A stretch of DNA of 64,000 bases, taken from Lentzea cavernae. GTDB taxonomy: Bacteria > Actinomycetota > Actinomycetes > Mycobacteriales > Pseudonocardiaceae. Positions 1 through 10,036 of this stretch are shown one piece after another (position 1 is the stretch's first letter; each line of letters starts with the position of its first letter). The DNA is taken from positions 1 through 64,000 of the forward strand of contig NZ_BNAR01000023.1 of the NCBI RefSeq assembly GCF_014653695.1. The letters run 5' to 3'. The notes under the pieces were generated by a model. The model ran no database searches. It saw nothing but the letters and a program-made list of their open reading frames with translations, and was not told the origin of the DNA. The translations under genes and the position numbers were made by a program.

Positions 1-8
1 GCTGGCCA

Positions 9-69
9 CATGCAGGTAGGGGTGTCAACTCGACGAAAAGCGCGTCGAGTTGACACCCCTACCTGCATG
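9..69. repeat. 27-bp perfect inverted repeat, 7-nt loop
   Basis: The left arm (9-35, starting CATGCAGGTAGGGGTG) is exactly complementary to the right arm (43-69). The loop is AAAAGCG. RNA from either strand would fold into a very stable hairpin. Copy 2 has the same arms, but one loop change shortens the perfect stem to 26 bp. Confidence 0.9.
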
Positions 70-130
70 CAGCAAGAGCTGTGGCGCGACTCGTGACGGG
101 ACCCCACCGCCGAGGCCTCCTGCTAAGGAC

Positions 131-261
131 GGCTCGCCTGCGGCATCGCGAGCGATCTGCGTGCCCGTTGCGCGTGCTCTGACGGCTCGCCTTCGGCATC
201 GCGTGGGAGGGCAGCTCGCCTTCGGCATTGCGTGGGGAGGCGGCTTGCCTTCAGCGTCGCG
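131..261. repeat. Four copies of a 20-bp GGCTCGCC-type repeat
   Basis: Units at 131-150, 184-203, 213-232 and 242-261 share the consensus GGCTCGCCTTCGGCATCGCG with one to a few changes each. The last three are spaced exactly 29 bp apart. The same unit occurs four times in the second element at 25511-25619. Spacers are not conserved and there are no cas genes, so this is not a CRISPR array. Confidence 0.75.
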
Positions 262-384
262 GGCCTGCCTCACGTTCCGGGCCTGCCGGGAGTTCCGGAC
301 CTGCCGGGACTGTCAGACCTGCTCTGTACGTTGGGTCGCGGGGGGTGCTCAGCCACGGGGGACCCTTGCGGGAGCGTGCGAAGG

Positions 385-1182
385 TCAGTTGCAGGTGCGC
401 GGGCAGGCCGTGCAGGGCTCCGCGTTCGGCAGGACGTAGTGGAAGCAGCAGGAGTTCCGCTTGCGCTTCCAGCCCTCGTCGGTGAGGTGCAGTGAGGAAG
501 CCGCCACGAACGGGGCCAGCTTTTCCGGGAGGATCATGGCGGCGTCGGTGACGCCTGCGTTCTCGTCGCCGAACATGCGGCCTGCCGCCCACGGGGCGTA
601 CTCCAGCATGTCCGTCGCCGCTGCCCAGAGTTGGCGGCGGCCGAAGCGGACCACCTGGCCGAAGGAGGCCACGAACTGGGCTGCGTGGGCTGCGTAGCGG
701 GCGCGGAGGAGGGCGGCGAGGGCTGCCTCGTTGGCCACGACGGTGGCGGCCGGGTGGTTCGAGGCCGGGTCGTCGGGGAGGCAGGCGAACTCGTCGCACA
801 TCAGGGCGGTGCCGTCGGGGTGCGGGCGGCCCTGCGCGGCGATGCGGAACGCCATGTCGGAGGGCTTGAGGGTGGGGACGCGGCGGGCCGTGTGGAAGAG
901 GAGGCCTGCCAGGTTGGCGGGCTGGTGGAGGTACCAGCCCATGACGTAGCCGGCGGTGGCCCTGTCGTCGGACTCGCCGTACTGCTCGACCATCCACTCG
1001 GCGAGGTCCTTGCGCCACAGGTCGAAGCGGGTGGGCTCGGCCAGGAGGTCGGAGCAGGTCGTCCAGTCGCCGGAAGGGGTGCCGAAGATGATTTCGGTGC
1101 CGGTCTGCAGGCGGGCGATGGACTCGGCCAGAGGCGTGAGCGCACGCGGGTTCTGCTGTGAGACCCTCGCAGGTACGGTCAA
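385..1182 (-). CDS. FhuF-like (2Fe-2S) ferric-siderophore reductase
   Basis: 265 residues. The C-terminus carries the FhuF-type iron-sulfur signature CC-x10-C-x2-C (CCFHYVLPNAEPCTACP), which binds a [2Fe-2S] cluster used to reduce and release iron from ferric siderophores in the cytoplasm. The rest of the chain matches the loosely conserved FhuF/siderophore-reductase fold. The start is a TTG at 1182; no strong ribosome site was seen, so the start is uncertain. An IdeR/DmdR-type iron box lies 30 bp upstream (1212-1230), implying repression when iron is replete. The gene is divergent from clpC. Wobble positions are less GC-biased than in clpC, with many A-ending codons. Its 3' end abuts the composite element. 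Confidence 0.8.
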   Translation of the reverse strand: MTVPARVSQQNPRALTPLAESIARLQTGTEIIFGTPSGDWTTCSDLLAEPTRFDLWRKDLAEWMVEQYGESDDRATAGYVMGWYLHQPANLAGLLFHTARRVPTLKPSDMAFRIAAQGRPHPDGTALMCDEFACLPDDPASNHPAATVVANEAALAALLRARYAAHAAQFVASFGQVVRFGRRQLWAAATDMLEYAPWAAGRMFGDENAGVTDAAMILPEKLAPFVAASSLHLTDEGWKRKRNSCCFHYVLPNAEPCTACPRTCN

Positions 1183-1211
1183 CGCGCAAGTCCAATCTCA
1201 TCGAGACTGTA

Positions 1212-1230
1212 TGAGGCTTGCCTAACCTTA
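1212..1230 (-). promoter_or_regulatory. IdeR/DmdR iron box
   Basis: Read on the minus strand this is TAAGGTTAGGCAAGCCTCA. It matches 15 of 19 positions of the actinobacterial IdeR/DmdR1 consensus TTAGGTTAGGCTAACCTAA, including the full left half. It lies 30 bp upstream of the FhuF-like start, where a bound iron-loaded repressor would block transcription. Confidence 0.75.
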
Positions 1231-1297
1231 CCCAAGACACCTGTTCTGTGCCTCCCGAGGTGGCCCCGGTCACAGGAGTTTCGCTCGACGGTGGGTT

Positions 1298-1311
1298 GTT
1301 CGCGTTCAGCG
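1298..1311 (+). promoter_or_regulatory. Possible ClgR operator upstream of clpC
   Basis: GTTCGC, five bases, then GCG. This partly fits the ClgR operator (CGC-N5-GCG core) that controls clp genes in Streptomyces and Corynebacterium. It lies about 195 bp before the clpC start, and several flanking consensus positions are not met, so it is only a candidate. Confidence 0.3.
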
Positions 1312-1505
1312 GACATCGCCCGATCTGTGGAATCCGTCGGGTCCGACCTGCGTTGATGCTGATGTCAATGTTCCACGGACGCGGCTGGCCGCTTACGGGA
1401 ACCACAGGCCTCGGTACCGCCTACTACAGTGGAGCCACGGTGCCGCGCTCACCAGGGTAGATCGGTGGAGCCGAGGACCGCCGACGCAGCAGTCAGGGAG
1501 TGCGA

Positions 1506-4070
<2,565 letters not shown>

Positions 4071-4088
4071 GCTAGACAGCACGACCTG

Positions 4089-4125
4089 AACGGCCCCCAG
4101 GCTTCCCGCCCGGGGGCCGTTCTCG
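4089..4125 (+). terminator. Intrinsic terminator after clpC
   Basis: Perfect 10-bp stem, AACGGCCCCC (4089-4098) with GGGGGCCGTT (4112-4121), and a short T-containing tail, 19 bp after the clpC stop. Confidence 0.8.
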
Positions 4126-4191
4126 TGTGCGCGACCGAAGGGTCACAAGGCCATGTGGATTTGACCGTTTCGCCTGTGCGCCGGCGGTTCG

Positions 4192-4941
4192 ATGTCGACA
4201 ATCTCTGGTCACGGTGACCTGAAGGAAAGCGAGGCCCCAGCGGTGTCGGCTGAGTTCGACCAGCTAGTAGCGCAGTTCGAGCGGTTCCAGTCCCAGATGA
4301 AACGCGTCGACCAGCAGTTCGCCAACATCGGCGACATGCAACAGCAGTTGGTCGACCTGGAGGCCGTGGCCACGTCGGCGGACCGGGCGGTCACCGTCGT
4401 CGCAGGTCCCTCCGGTTCGATCAAGGACATCAGGCTCACGGACCAGGCCATGCGGCGCCCGCCGCACGCGCTGGCCGCCGAGCTGATGTCCACGCTGCAG
4501 AAGGCGGTCGCGGAGGCGGCGCGCCGCCAGGCGGGGATCGTGGAAGGGGCACTGGGCGACGACATGCACCTCAAGGACCAGGTCCTGGAGACGCAGGCGC
4601 AGCTCTTCGGAATGTCCAAAGAGGACCTTCGGCGGGCGACCGAGGAGGAGGCGCAGGCCCCTGCGCCGCCACGGCCCCCGATGCCGCCGCAGGCTCCGCC
4701 CGCACCCCAGACGGGGCCGATCCGCCAGCCGCCTCCCGCGCCGGTGCCACCGAACCGGCAGCAGCCTCCCCCTCCGCCGCCACGCAGGCAGGCGCCAGAT
4801 GCTCCCGAGGACTTCGGCGACCAGAACGTGCTCCGCGGCGACTCGTGGCAGTCACGGTCCCCGCAGCCCCCGCCCCAGGCACCGCCGAAACAGGGTGGCG
4901 GCTACCTGAACCTCTACGACGACGACGAGGACGGACGATGA
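4192..4941 (+). CDS. YbaB/EbfC-family protein with proline-rich tail
   Basis: 249 residues from the ATG at 4192. An in-frame GTG at 4243 (residue 18, giving VSAEFDQLVAQFE) is an equally plausible start, as neither has a clear ribosome site. Residues about 18-140 form a helix-strand-helix YbaB-like unit with a coiled-coil-prone first helix. Residues 155-235 are very rich in Pro and Gln. YbaB proteins bind DNA as dimers, but in actinobacteria such long variants often sit beside WXG100/ESX genes, as here: the next gene starts inside its stop codon (ATGA overlap). It may therefore be part of a type VII secretion-associated operon rather than a nucleoid protein. Confidence 0.75.
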   Translation: MSTISGHGDLKESEAPAVSAEFDQLVAQFERFQSQMKRVDQQFANIGDMQQQLVDLEAVATSADRAVTVVAGPSGSIKDIRLTDQAMRRPPHALAAELMSTLQKAVAEAARRQAGIVEGALGDDMHLKDQVLETQAQLFGMSKEDLRRATEEEAQAPAPPRPPMPPQAPPAPQTGPIRQPPPAPVPPNRQQPPPPPPRRQAPDAPEDFGDQNVLRGDSWQSRSPQPPPQAPPKQGGGYLNLYDDDEDGR

Positions 4942-5258
4942 GCGGCTTCGAGGTCGAACCTGCGGAGCTGACGGCGTTCGCGGGCAAGCTGGACGGTCAC
5001 AAGGGCACGGCGGGGGAGATCGCCGGGCTCGTGGACAAGGCGGACGTGGGCCAGAAGTCGTGGGGGATCGTCGGCCTGTTCGTGAAGGACGAGTACGACC
5101 AGATGCTCGCCGACCTCAAGGACCTGATGAAGGACCTGCAAGACGGGTTGCAGTCCGCGGGCGACAAGTTCCGCGGCACCGCTCAGGGCTATCAGGACCA
5201 GGAGGACGCCCTGCAGGCGATCTTCAGCGGCGTCGACATCGACATCAGCGGGAAGTAG
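4938..5258 (+). CDS. EspC/WXG-like type VII secretion substrate
   Basis: 106 residues, predicted almost entirely helical. It starts MSGFEVEPAEL and has a central QKSWGIVG turn that resembles the W-x-G hairpin of ESX substrates. The length and heptad-like hydrophobic pattern fit the EspC/DUF2580-type ESX-associated family. It overlaps the upstream gene by 4 bp and is followed 12 bp later by a second WXG-like protein, so the two are probably co-translated and may form a heterodimer. No signal peptide. Assignment is by fold pattern and context. Confidence 0.65.
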   Translation: MSGFEVEPAELTAFAGKLDGHKGTAGEIAGLVDKADVGQKSWGIVGLFVKDEYDQMLADLKDLMKDLQDGLQSAGDKFRGTAQGYQDQEDALQAIFSGVDIDISGK

Positions 5259-5270
5259 GGGGCGCCGGCA

Positions 5271-6386
5271 ATGGCGGAAGAGGAGTTCGAGGCAGGCGGC
5301 GTCAAGATCACCGTCGGCGAGAAGACGACGGGGCAGAAGGCCGCGGAGGCCACGCCGTTCTACGGCAGCTACCTCAAGACCAAGGAAGCGGTCGGCAACA
5401 GCGGGGAGACCGGCGGCAGCGCCGCGCTGGCCTCCGAGGGCAGCGCGCTGATCAGCGCGGTCGGCACCGCCGCCCAGGGCATCGCGCTGGACCCGATCGG
5501 CTGGCTCGTCGGACAGGGGCTGAACTTCCTGATCAGCGTCTGCCAGCCGCTCGAGGACGCGATCCACTTCGTCAGCGGCGACGGCCCCGCCCTCAGCCAG
5601 GCTGGCGAGAACTACGGTGCGATCGCCGAGGGCATCGGCAAGCTGCGTGAGACGTTCGACCAGGACCTGTCGAGCTCGGTGCAGAGCTGGGGCGGTCCGA
5701 CGGCCGAGGTCGCCAGCACCAAGCTGGGTGAGTTCGCCAGCGGCATCGACGGCGTTGCGGGTCAGGCGGGCGAGCTCGCCGAGATGCTGATGATCTCGTC
5801 CATGATCATGACGATCATCGAGGACATCATCAAGGCCATCCTCACCGAGCTGATCACCTGGCTGATCATGATCTGGATCCCGGCGCTGGCCGCCGCGGTT
5901 CCGAGCTTCGGCGCCTCCACCGCCGCGGCGGGCGCCGCCACGGGTGTCCGCGTGGCCTCGACGGCGAGCCGGGTGTCCCGCATCGTCGCGAAGCTGCGCC
6001 AGTTCCTGCAGAAGATCATGCAGTTCCTGCGCAACCTCGGCGCCCGCCTCAAGAACGTGCGGACCGCGTTCCAGAAGTCCATGGCGGACAAGAAGGTCGC
6101 GAGCCACGCGGCCGACGTGCAGCTGCGGGGCCTGAGCAACCTGCAGAAGCTCAAGGCCAATCCGCTCACCCGTCTGAACAGCAAGGACGGCATGATCGGC
6201 GAGCGCGTGCAGCAGGGCTTCGGCAAGTCGATGGCGGACGCGGCCGGCAACGAGGCGCTGGCGCAGGTCAACCCGACGCACGAGAAAGGTCTGCGCAACG
6301 AGGGCATGGCCGACAAGGCCAACTCGTACGACCAGACCGGCTCTGACCAGTCGAAGCAGCGCATCGAGGGCTACCTCGACATCTGA
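5271..6386 (+). CDS. WXG-like protein with hydrophobic core and basic C-terminus
   Basis: 371 residues. Residues about 85-160 resemble a WXG100 helical hairpin (VQSWGGPTAEV). A strongly hydrophobic stretch follows (about 170-215, LMISSMIMTIIEDIIKAIL then ITWLIMIWIPALAAAV), then a basic, alpha-helical C-terminus rich in Lys and Arg. The layout of WXG helices, membrane-like segment and variable tail is that of ESX/LXG-type secreted effectors, but no toxin catalytic motif is recognisable and no immunity gene is obvious. It starts at the ATG at 5271 with a GGGGG ribosome site. It is the third gene of the operon. Confidence 0.55.
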   Translation: MAEEEFEAGGVKITVGEKTTGQKAAEATPFYGSYLKTKEAVGNSGETGGSAALASEGSALISAVGTAAQGIALDPIGWLVGQGLNFLISVCQPLEDAIHFVSGDGPALSQAGENYGAIAEGIGKLRETFDQDLSSSVQSWGGPTAEVASTKLGEFASGIDGVAGQAGELAEMLMISSMIMTIIEDIIKAILTELITWLIMIWIPALAAAVPSFGASTAAAGAATGVRVASTASRVSRIVAKLRQFLQKIMQFLRNLGARLKNVRTAFQKSMADKKVASHAADVQLRGLSNLQKLKANPLTRLNSKDGMIGERVQQGFGKSMADAAGNEALAQVNPTHEKGLRNEGMADKANSYDQTGSDQSKQRIEGYLDI

Positions 6387-6416
6387 CTCACCTGAACCAC
6401 CGGGGGAACGGACGAC

Positions 6417-7196
6417 ATGGAACCGTGGAAGCTCAAGCTGGGACTGCTCGTATTGATCCTGGTGGCTCTGATCGCGCTGGTGTTCTGGTGGAGGTCGCGC
6501 AAGGAACGCCAGGACGCCCTCGACCACGCCGCCGAACTGGCCAAGTTCGCGGCGGGTCTGGGCGGCACGCTCACGGTTGCATCCGCCTGGTCTGCTGACC
6601 TGCGCCGTCCGTTCGCGGAGGAGTACGGCGACGTGATCGGCTGGCTGCACCGGGCGTCGGAATCGCGGTTCGACCACGCCGTCGACTTCGAGCGGTACGG
6701 CTGGCAGGTCCGGGTGACCGAGGCGTCGATCGAGCTGAACAGCGCGTCCACCCAGGACAAGGTGGTCACCCACGTCGAGCACCGGATCGAGGTGGCGACC
6801 GCCGGCCTGGTACCGCTGAAGCTCGCCATCAACAGTCTCGGAGGAGGCCGTGGCGCACCGAGGTGGGTGGCCGAGGCGCCTCAGAGCCTCGCCTCCAGCT
6901 CGCAGCCGCAGTGGCACGAGCTGAGGCTGCCCGCGGGCCTGGACCAGCTGTACCTGGCGGCCACCGCCGATCCGCACCGGGCGGCCGCGATGATCACCCC
7001 GGCGGTCGTGCAGCGACTGCAGGGCGAGTCGCAGGCGGGCAACCTGCGGACCCTCACGGTCGAGGCGGGCATCGCCTACACCGTGGAGACGGGGCCGATC
7101 GTGCCGACGTCGGTGATGCAGACCGTCGACGCGATCATCGGTGTGCTCGACCGGATTCCGGGCGCGCAGCCGAGGAGCTCGGCACCCACCGCCTGA
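6417..7196 (+). CDS. Membrane-anchored protein of the ESX-like cluster
   Basis: 259 residues. One N-terminal transmembrane helix (about residues 8-24, LGLLVLILVALIALVFWW) is followed by RSRKER, so the long C-terminal domain probably faces the cytoplasm. No family was recognised. It follows the WXG-like gene by 30 bp on the same strand and is likely the last gene of the 4192-7196 operon. It could be an assembly or chaperone partner of the secreted proteins. Confidence 0.6.
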   Translation: MEPWKLKLGLLVLILVALIALVFWWRSRKERQDALDHAAELAKFAAGLGGTLTVASAWSADLRRPFAEEYGDVIGWLHRASESRFDHAVDFERYGWQVRVTEASIELNSASTQDKVVTHVEHRIEVATAGLVPLKLAINSLGGGRGAPRWVAEAPQSLASSSQPQWHELRLPAGLDQLYLAATADPHRAAAMITPAVVQRLQGESQAGNLRTLTVEAGIAYTVETGPIVPTSVMQTVDAIIGVLDRIPGAQPRSSAPTA

Positions 7197-7197
7197 G

Positions 7198-7830
7198 TCA
7201 GCGCGGCGTCACGGTGTAGCCCGCCAGCACGACCTCCTCCAGGTCCGGGTCGTCGTCCTCCCAGGCGCCCTCGTAGTTGAACCCGAACAGCTCGCGCAGG
7301 GCCGCCTCGGCCAGTTCGAGCGGGTGGAAGCGGAACGGGTACTCCTCGTCCGGGTCCAGGGACGCGAGGAACTCCGGGTCGCCCGCCAGGTACTTCTCCT
7401 CGAACGGCAGGGGAGTGCCGACGTCGGCGATCACGCCGCTGTCCGGCGAGAGGCTGTACGCGCGGCGCAGGGTGCCGTCGGGCTCCCAGATGGCGTAGGA
7501 GAAGAAGTCGACGACGCTGTGCATCGCGTGCAGGTAGAGGGTGCGGCCCGCCGCTTCGCTGACGAAGCGCGCGGGCAGGTCGGTGTACGAGTCGCCGGCC
7601 GCTTCCCAGGTGCAGATGACGGACAGGCCCGGGAAGACGCCCGCGTAGACCTTTCCCTCCGGTGGGTTGCTGTAGTGGAGGTTGCCGTCTTCTACCGGGC
7701 TGATGTCGTGCGACGGGTAGAGGCGCCGCACGAAGGCCTCGGTGGCCTCCCTGTCGAGCTTCGGTGACGCGCGCAGCACCTTGCTGACGTCGTCTGACGC
7801 GTAGAAGAGCATCCAGTCCTTGGCACCCAC
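7198..7830 (-). CDS. DUF6928-like protein of unknown function
   Basis: 210 residues starting VGAKDWMLFYASDDV. The start is the GTG at 7830 with an excellent AGGGGG 6 nt upstream; the frame stays open much further upstream, but that extension lies antisense to the next gene. The protein is acidic and soluble, with no signal or membrane segment. The sequence resembles a family common in actinobacteria (DUF6928-like), with no known activity. It converges with the ESX-like cluster, with only 1 bp between stops. Confidence 0.7.
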   Translation of the reverse strand: MGAKDWMLFYASDDVSKVLRASPKLDREATEAFVRRLYPSHDISPVEDGNLHYSNPPEGKVYAGVFPGLSVICTWEAAGDSYTDLPARFVSEAAGRTLYLHAMHSVVDFFSYAIWEPDGTLRRAYSLSPDSGVIADVGTPLPFEEKYLAGDPEFLASLDPDEEYPFRFHPLELAEAALRELFGFNYEGAWEDDDPDLEEVVLAGYTVTPR

Positions 7831-7926
7831 GATGGTCCCCCTCAGGTCGGTTGGGTCCAGTGTGGCGGAGGGGTCTGACAGTTCCCGGCAGGCAACGGGA
7901 GTGGACCTCTGGCCGTCCTTCAGGGT

Positions 7927-8949
7927 GTGAAGACCACACCGGAGACCGACGCGCGCTCGGGCACACTGCACGACGTGGTCACCACCGAGGTGAAGCCGCC
8001 GCGAAGCGGGTTCGCCACGTTCCTGCTGGTCGTGTGCGCGATGGCGTTCGTCACGGCGGCACTGGTCAGGCTGCTCGGCATCGACGGGACGCGGTACATG
8101 ATCGCCGCGACCTCGCTGACCCCGTACATCACCGTTCTCGGGCTGCTCATCGGGTTGTTCGCGCTGTTCCGCAGGCGGTGGGTGGTCGGGCTGACGATGA
8201 CGCTCGTGGGGGTCGTGCTCGTCGCGAACGTGGCGCCGAGGGCGTTCCCCGACTCGCGGCCGAACGGGGTCGGGCAGCAGGTCAGGCTGATGACCTCGAA
8301 CCTCCTCGTCGGCATCGCGGACGCCGGTGCGATCGTCCGCGAGGTCAAGGCGCGCCGGGTCGACATCCTCGCCATGCAGGAGCTGACGCCGGAGATGGTG
8401 CGCGACCTCGAACGCGCCGGGCTGAACCAGGTGCTGCCCAACCGGGTCTTCCTCGACGAACCGGGCGGGTCGGGCAGCGGCATCGCCTCGAGGTTCCCGC
8501 TCTCGCAGCGGAACTTGACGCCGCCCGGCACGTTGCAGCAGGCGGGGGCGCTCGTGGACCTGCCGGGCAAGGACATCGAGGTCGTCTCGGTGCACCCGCT
8601 GCCGCCCGTCGTCACCGCCGGGCCGGAGGCGTGGCAGCGCGAGCTCGCCGGGCTGCCCTCGCCCGACTCGACCGGCGCGATCAGGGTGCTCGCGGGCGAC
8701 TTCAACGCCACCCTCGACCACGTCGGACTCACGCGGCTGCTCAACAAGGGGTACGTGGACGCCGCCGACCAGGTCGGCAAGGGACTGATCCACACGTGGC
8801 CGTCGAGCAGCGGGTTCTGGCCTCCGCCGGTCACGATCGACCACGTGCTGGTGGACTCGAAGGTGCTCGTGGACACGGTGGACGTGTTCGACGTGCCCGG
8901 CAGCGACCACCGGGCCGTCGTCAGCCAGTTCGTCGTGCCAAGGCTGTGA
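7927..8949 (+). CDS. Membrane-anchored endonuclease/exonuclease/phosphatase-fold enzyme
   Basis: 340 residues from the GTG at 7927; a GTG near 7974 is an alternative. Three hydrophobic helices (about residues 30-110) precede an EEP domain with its motifs in order: RLMTSNLL, the metal-binding Glu in MQELTPEM, GDFNATLD, IDHVLV and GSDHRAVV. The fold covers Mg-dependent phosphodiesterases acting on DNA, phospholipids or inositol phosphates; topology places the domain probably outside the membrane. The substrate cannot be told. Its 3' end overlaps the convergent sirtuin gene by 29 bp. Confidence 0.8.
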   Translation: MKTTPETDARSGTLHDVVTTEVKPPRSGFATFLLVVCAMAFVTAALVRLLGIDGTRYMIAATSLTPYITVLGLLIGLFALFRRRWVVGLTMTLVGVVLVANVAPRAFPDSRPNGVGQQVRLMTSNLLVGIADAGAIVREVKARRVDILAMQELTPEMVRDLERAGLNQVLPNRVFLDEPGGSGSGIASRFPLSQRNLTPPGTLQQAGALVDLPGKDIEVVSVHPLPPVVTAGPEAWQRELAGLPSPDSTGAIRVLAGDFNATLDHVGLTRLLNKGYVDAADQVGKGLIHTWPSSSGFWPPPVTIDHVLVDSKVLVDTVDVFDVPGSDHRAVVSQFVVPRL

Positions 8950-9718
8950 GGGCTTCCAGGGCGCCGACGGGAAGAGACACACCACGGCCGTGCCGCACGG
9001 CGGGCTCACGGGTGTTGATCCTGATCAGCGAACCGGTGGCGGCGCTCGCCAGCTCCGCCTGACGCCGCACGGTCGGCACGGCGGTGCCGGCGCCGATCTC
9101 GACCACGGCGAGCTTGCGGTGCGTGCGACGCCACTCCGTCAGCGAGTCCAGCTGCGCCTGGCTGCGGTGCGGGACCCAGCCCCAGTCGCCGAACATCAGG
9201 ATGTTGGGCCGCGCCAGCCCGCCGCAGTTCGGGCAGGACGGCAGCTCGCCCACCGCCCGCATCGTCTCCGGATCGACCGAGACGTCGAACGAGCACTCCC
9301 AGATCTCGTCCGTGCACGGTTCCACGCACTGGGCGTGGTGGATCGACCCGTGGACCTCGGCCACGTCCGCGAACCCCGCCCGCTGGAACTGGCCGTCCAC
9401 GTTGGACGTGAAAGCGCGCGCACCCCACGACCGCAGGACGGCGAAACCCTCGTGCGGCACGGTCGCGCGGTACAGCGCGAGCCGGTGGCCGTAGAAACCC
9501 CATGCCAGCGCCGGGTCGTCGGCGAAGTGCACGGGGTCGGCGATCTCTTCGAACTTCAGCCCGAGCCGCTCGTAGGGCGGGTACGCCCGCCAGAAGCCCT
9601 CGGTGCCGCGGAAGTCGGGGAGACCCGAGTCGACCCCCATGCCGGCACCGGCGCAAACGAGGACGGCGTCCGCGCCGGTGATCAGCTCGGCGGCTCTGTC
9701 GTAGGCCTCTTCGATCAC
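8921..9718 (-). CDS. SIR2-family NAD-dependent protein deacylase
   Basis: 265 residues. Rossmann motif GAGMGVDSGLPDFRG (24-38), NAD motif TSNVDGQ (104-110; the family usually has TQN[IV]D), and the catalytic His in EVHG (His123). Putative zinc cysteines are C131/C135 and C162/C165; the first pair has the unusual C-x3-C spacing. Sirtuins remove acyl groups from lysines at the expense of NAD. The GTG start at 9718 overlaps the mhuD stop (GTGA), so the two are translationally coupled at the end of an M1 peptidase-mhuD-sirtuin operon. Confidence 0.88.
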   Translation of the reverse strand: MIEEAYDRAAELITGADAVLVCAGAGMGVDSGLPDFRGTEGFWRAYPPYERLGLKFEEIADPVHFADDPALAWGFYGHRLALYRATVPHEGFAVLRSWGARAFTSNVDGQFQRAGFADVAEVHGSIHHAQCVEPCTDEIWECSFDVSVDPETMRAVGELPSCPNCGGLARPNILMFGDWGWVPHRSQAQLDSLTEWRRTHRKLAVVEIGAGTAVPTVRRQAELASAATGSLIRINTREPAVRHGRGVSLPVGALEALTALARRTG

Positions 9719-10026
9719 TGCTTGGGCTTGCTGCCCAGCACGACCTCGAACTCCAGCAGGTCGGCGCCGCTCGACACGGGCCGTGCGCGCTCACCGGAGT
9801 GCGCGGCCGCACCGGCCTGACCGTCGCGCCACGCCACGAAGGCCTCGTCGGTCTCCCAGTGCGTGACGACGAAGTAGCGGTCCTCACCCGCGACCGGGCG
9901 CAGGAGCTCGAAGCCGAGGAAGCCGGGCTGCTCGTCGACCGCGCCCAGGCGGGCGGCGAACCGCTTCTCGAGCTCGGGGCCGTTGCCCTCGGGGACCTTG
10001 ATCGCGTTGATCTTCACGACTGCCAT
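9715..10026 (-). CDS. mhuD: Haem-degrading monooxygenase MhuD
   Basis: 103 residues, collinear with mycobacterial MhuD (Rv3592), which cleaves haem to mycobilin and releases iron without CO. The catalytic/haem-contact residues are present: Asn7 (in VVKINAI), Trp66 (FVAWRDG) and the haem-ligand His, here His76 because of a one-residue insertion. The synteny also fits, since clpC, an alpha/beta hydrolase and mutY are neighbours in both genomes. It starts at the ATG at 10026, 10 bp after the M1 peptidase stop. No iron box was seen directly upstream; expression probably comes from the peptidase promoter. Confidence 0.9.
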   Translation of the reverse strand: MAVVKINAIKVPEGNGPELEKRFAARLGAVDEQPGFLGFELLRPVAGEDRYFVVTHWETDEAFVAWRDGQAGAAAHSGERARPVSSGADLLEFEVVLGSKPKQ

Positions 10027-10036
10027 GAGAACCAGC

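Larger units (their letters stand above)
1..350. repeat. Composite palindromic intergenic element, copy 1
   Basis: A non-coding module that recurs at 25350-25727 with the same internal order. It contains a long perfect inverted repeat (9-69), a conserved flank containing GAGCTGTGGCGCGACTCGTG, four degenerate copies of a 20-bp unit (131-261), and a conserved tail (about 312-348) containing TACGTTGGGTCGCGGGGGG. The tail lies about 35 bp beyond the stop codon of the minus-strand gene to the right, as it does in copy 2. The left flank is cut by the window edge. No protein-coding signal was seen. Function unknown. Confidence 0.8.
1183..1505. other. Divergent promoter region between fhuF-like gene and clpC
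   Basis: 323 bp without a gene. It holds the iron box (1212-1230), a weak ClgR-like site (1298-1311) and, just before clpC, a good ribosome site (AGGGAG, about 1495-1500). The promoters of both flanking genes must lie here. No confident sigma-70 hexamers could be assigned by eye. Confidence 0.6.

Noticed and set aside
131..261. CRISPR-like short repeats
   Set aside because: Units are only 20 bp, degenerate and irregularly spaced, and no cas genes exist in the window.
1380..1450. A sigma-R-type promoter before clpC
   Set aside because: GGGAAC is present, but no GTT element lies at the required 18-19 bp spacing.
4914..6977. A 687-codon minus-strand frame over the ESX-like cluster
   Set aside because: Antisense shadow of three well-supported genes; rich in Arg, Val, Leu and Asp with no domain and no ribosome site.
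7831..9009. Upstream extension of the DUF6928-like frame
   Set aside because: It runs antisense through the EEP enzyme; the GTG at 7830 with AGGGGG is a far better start.
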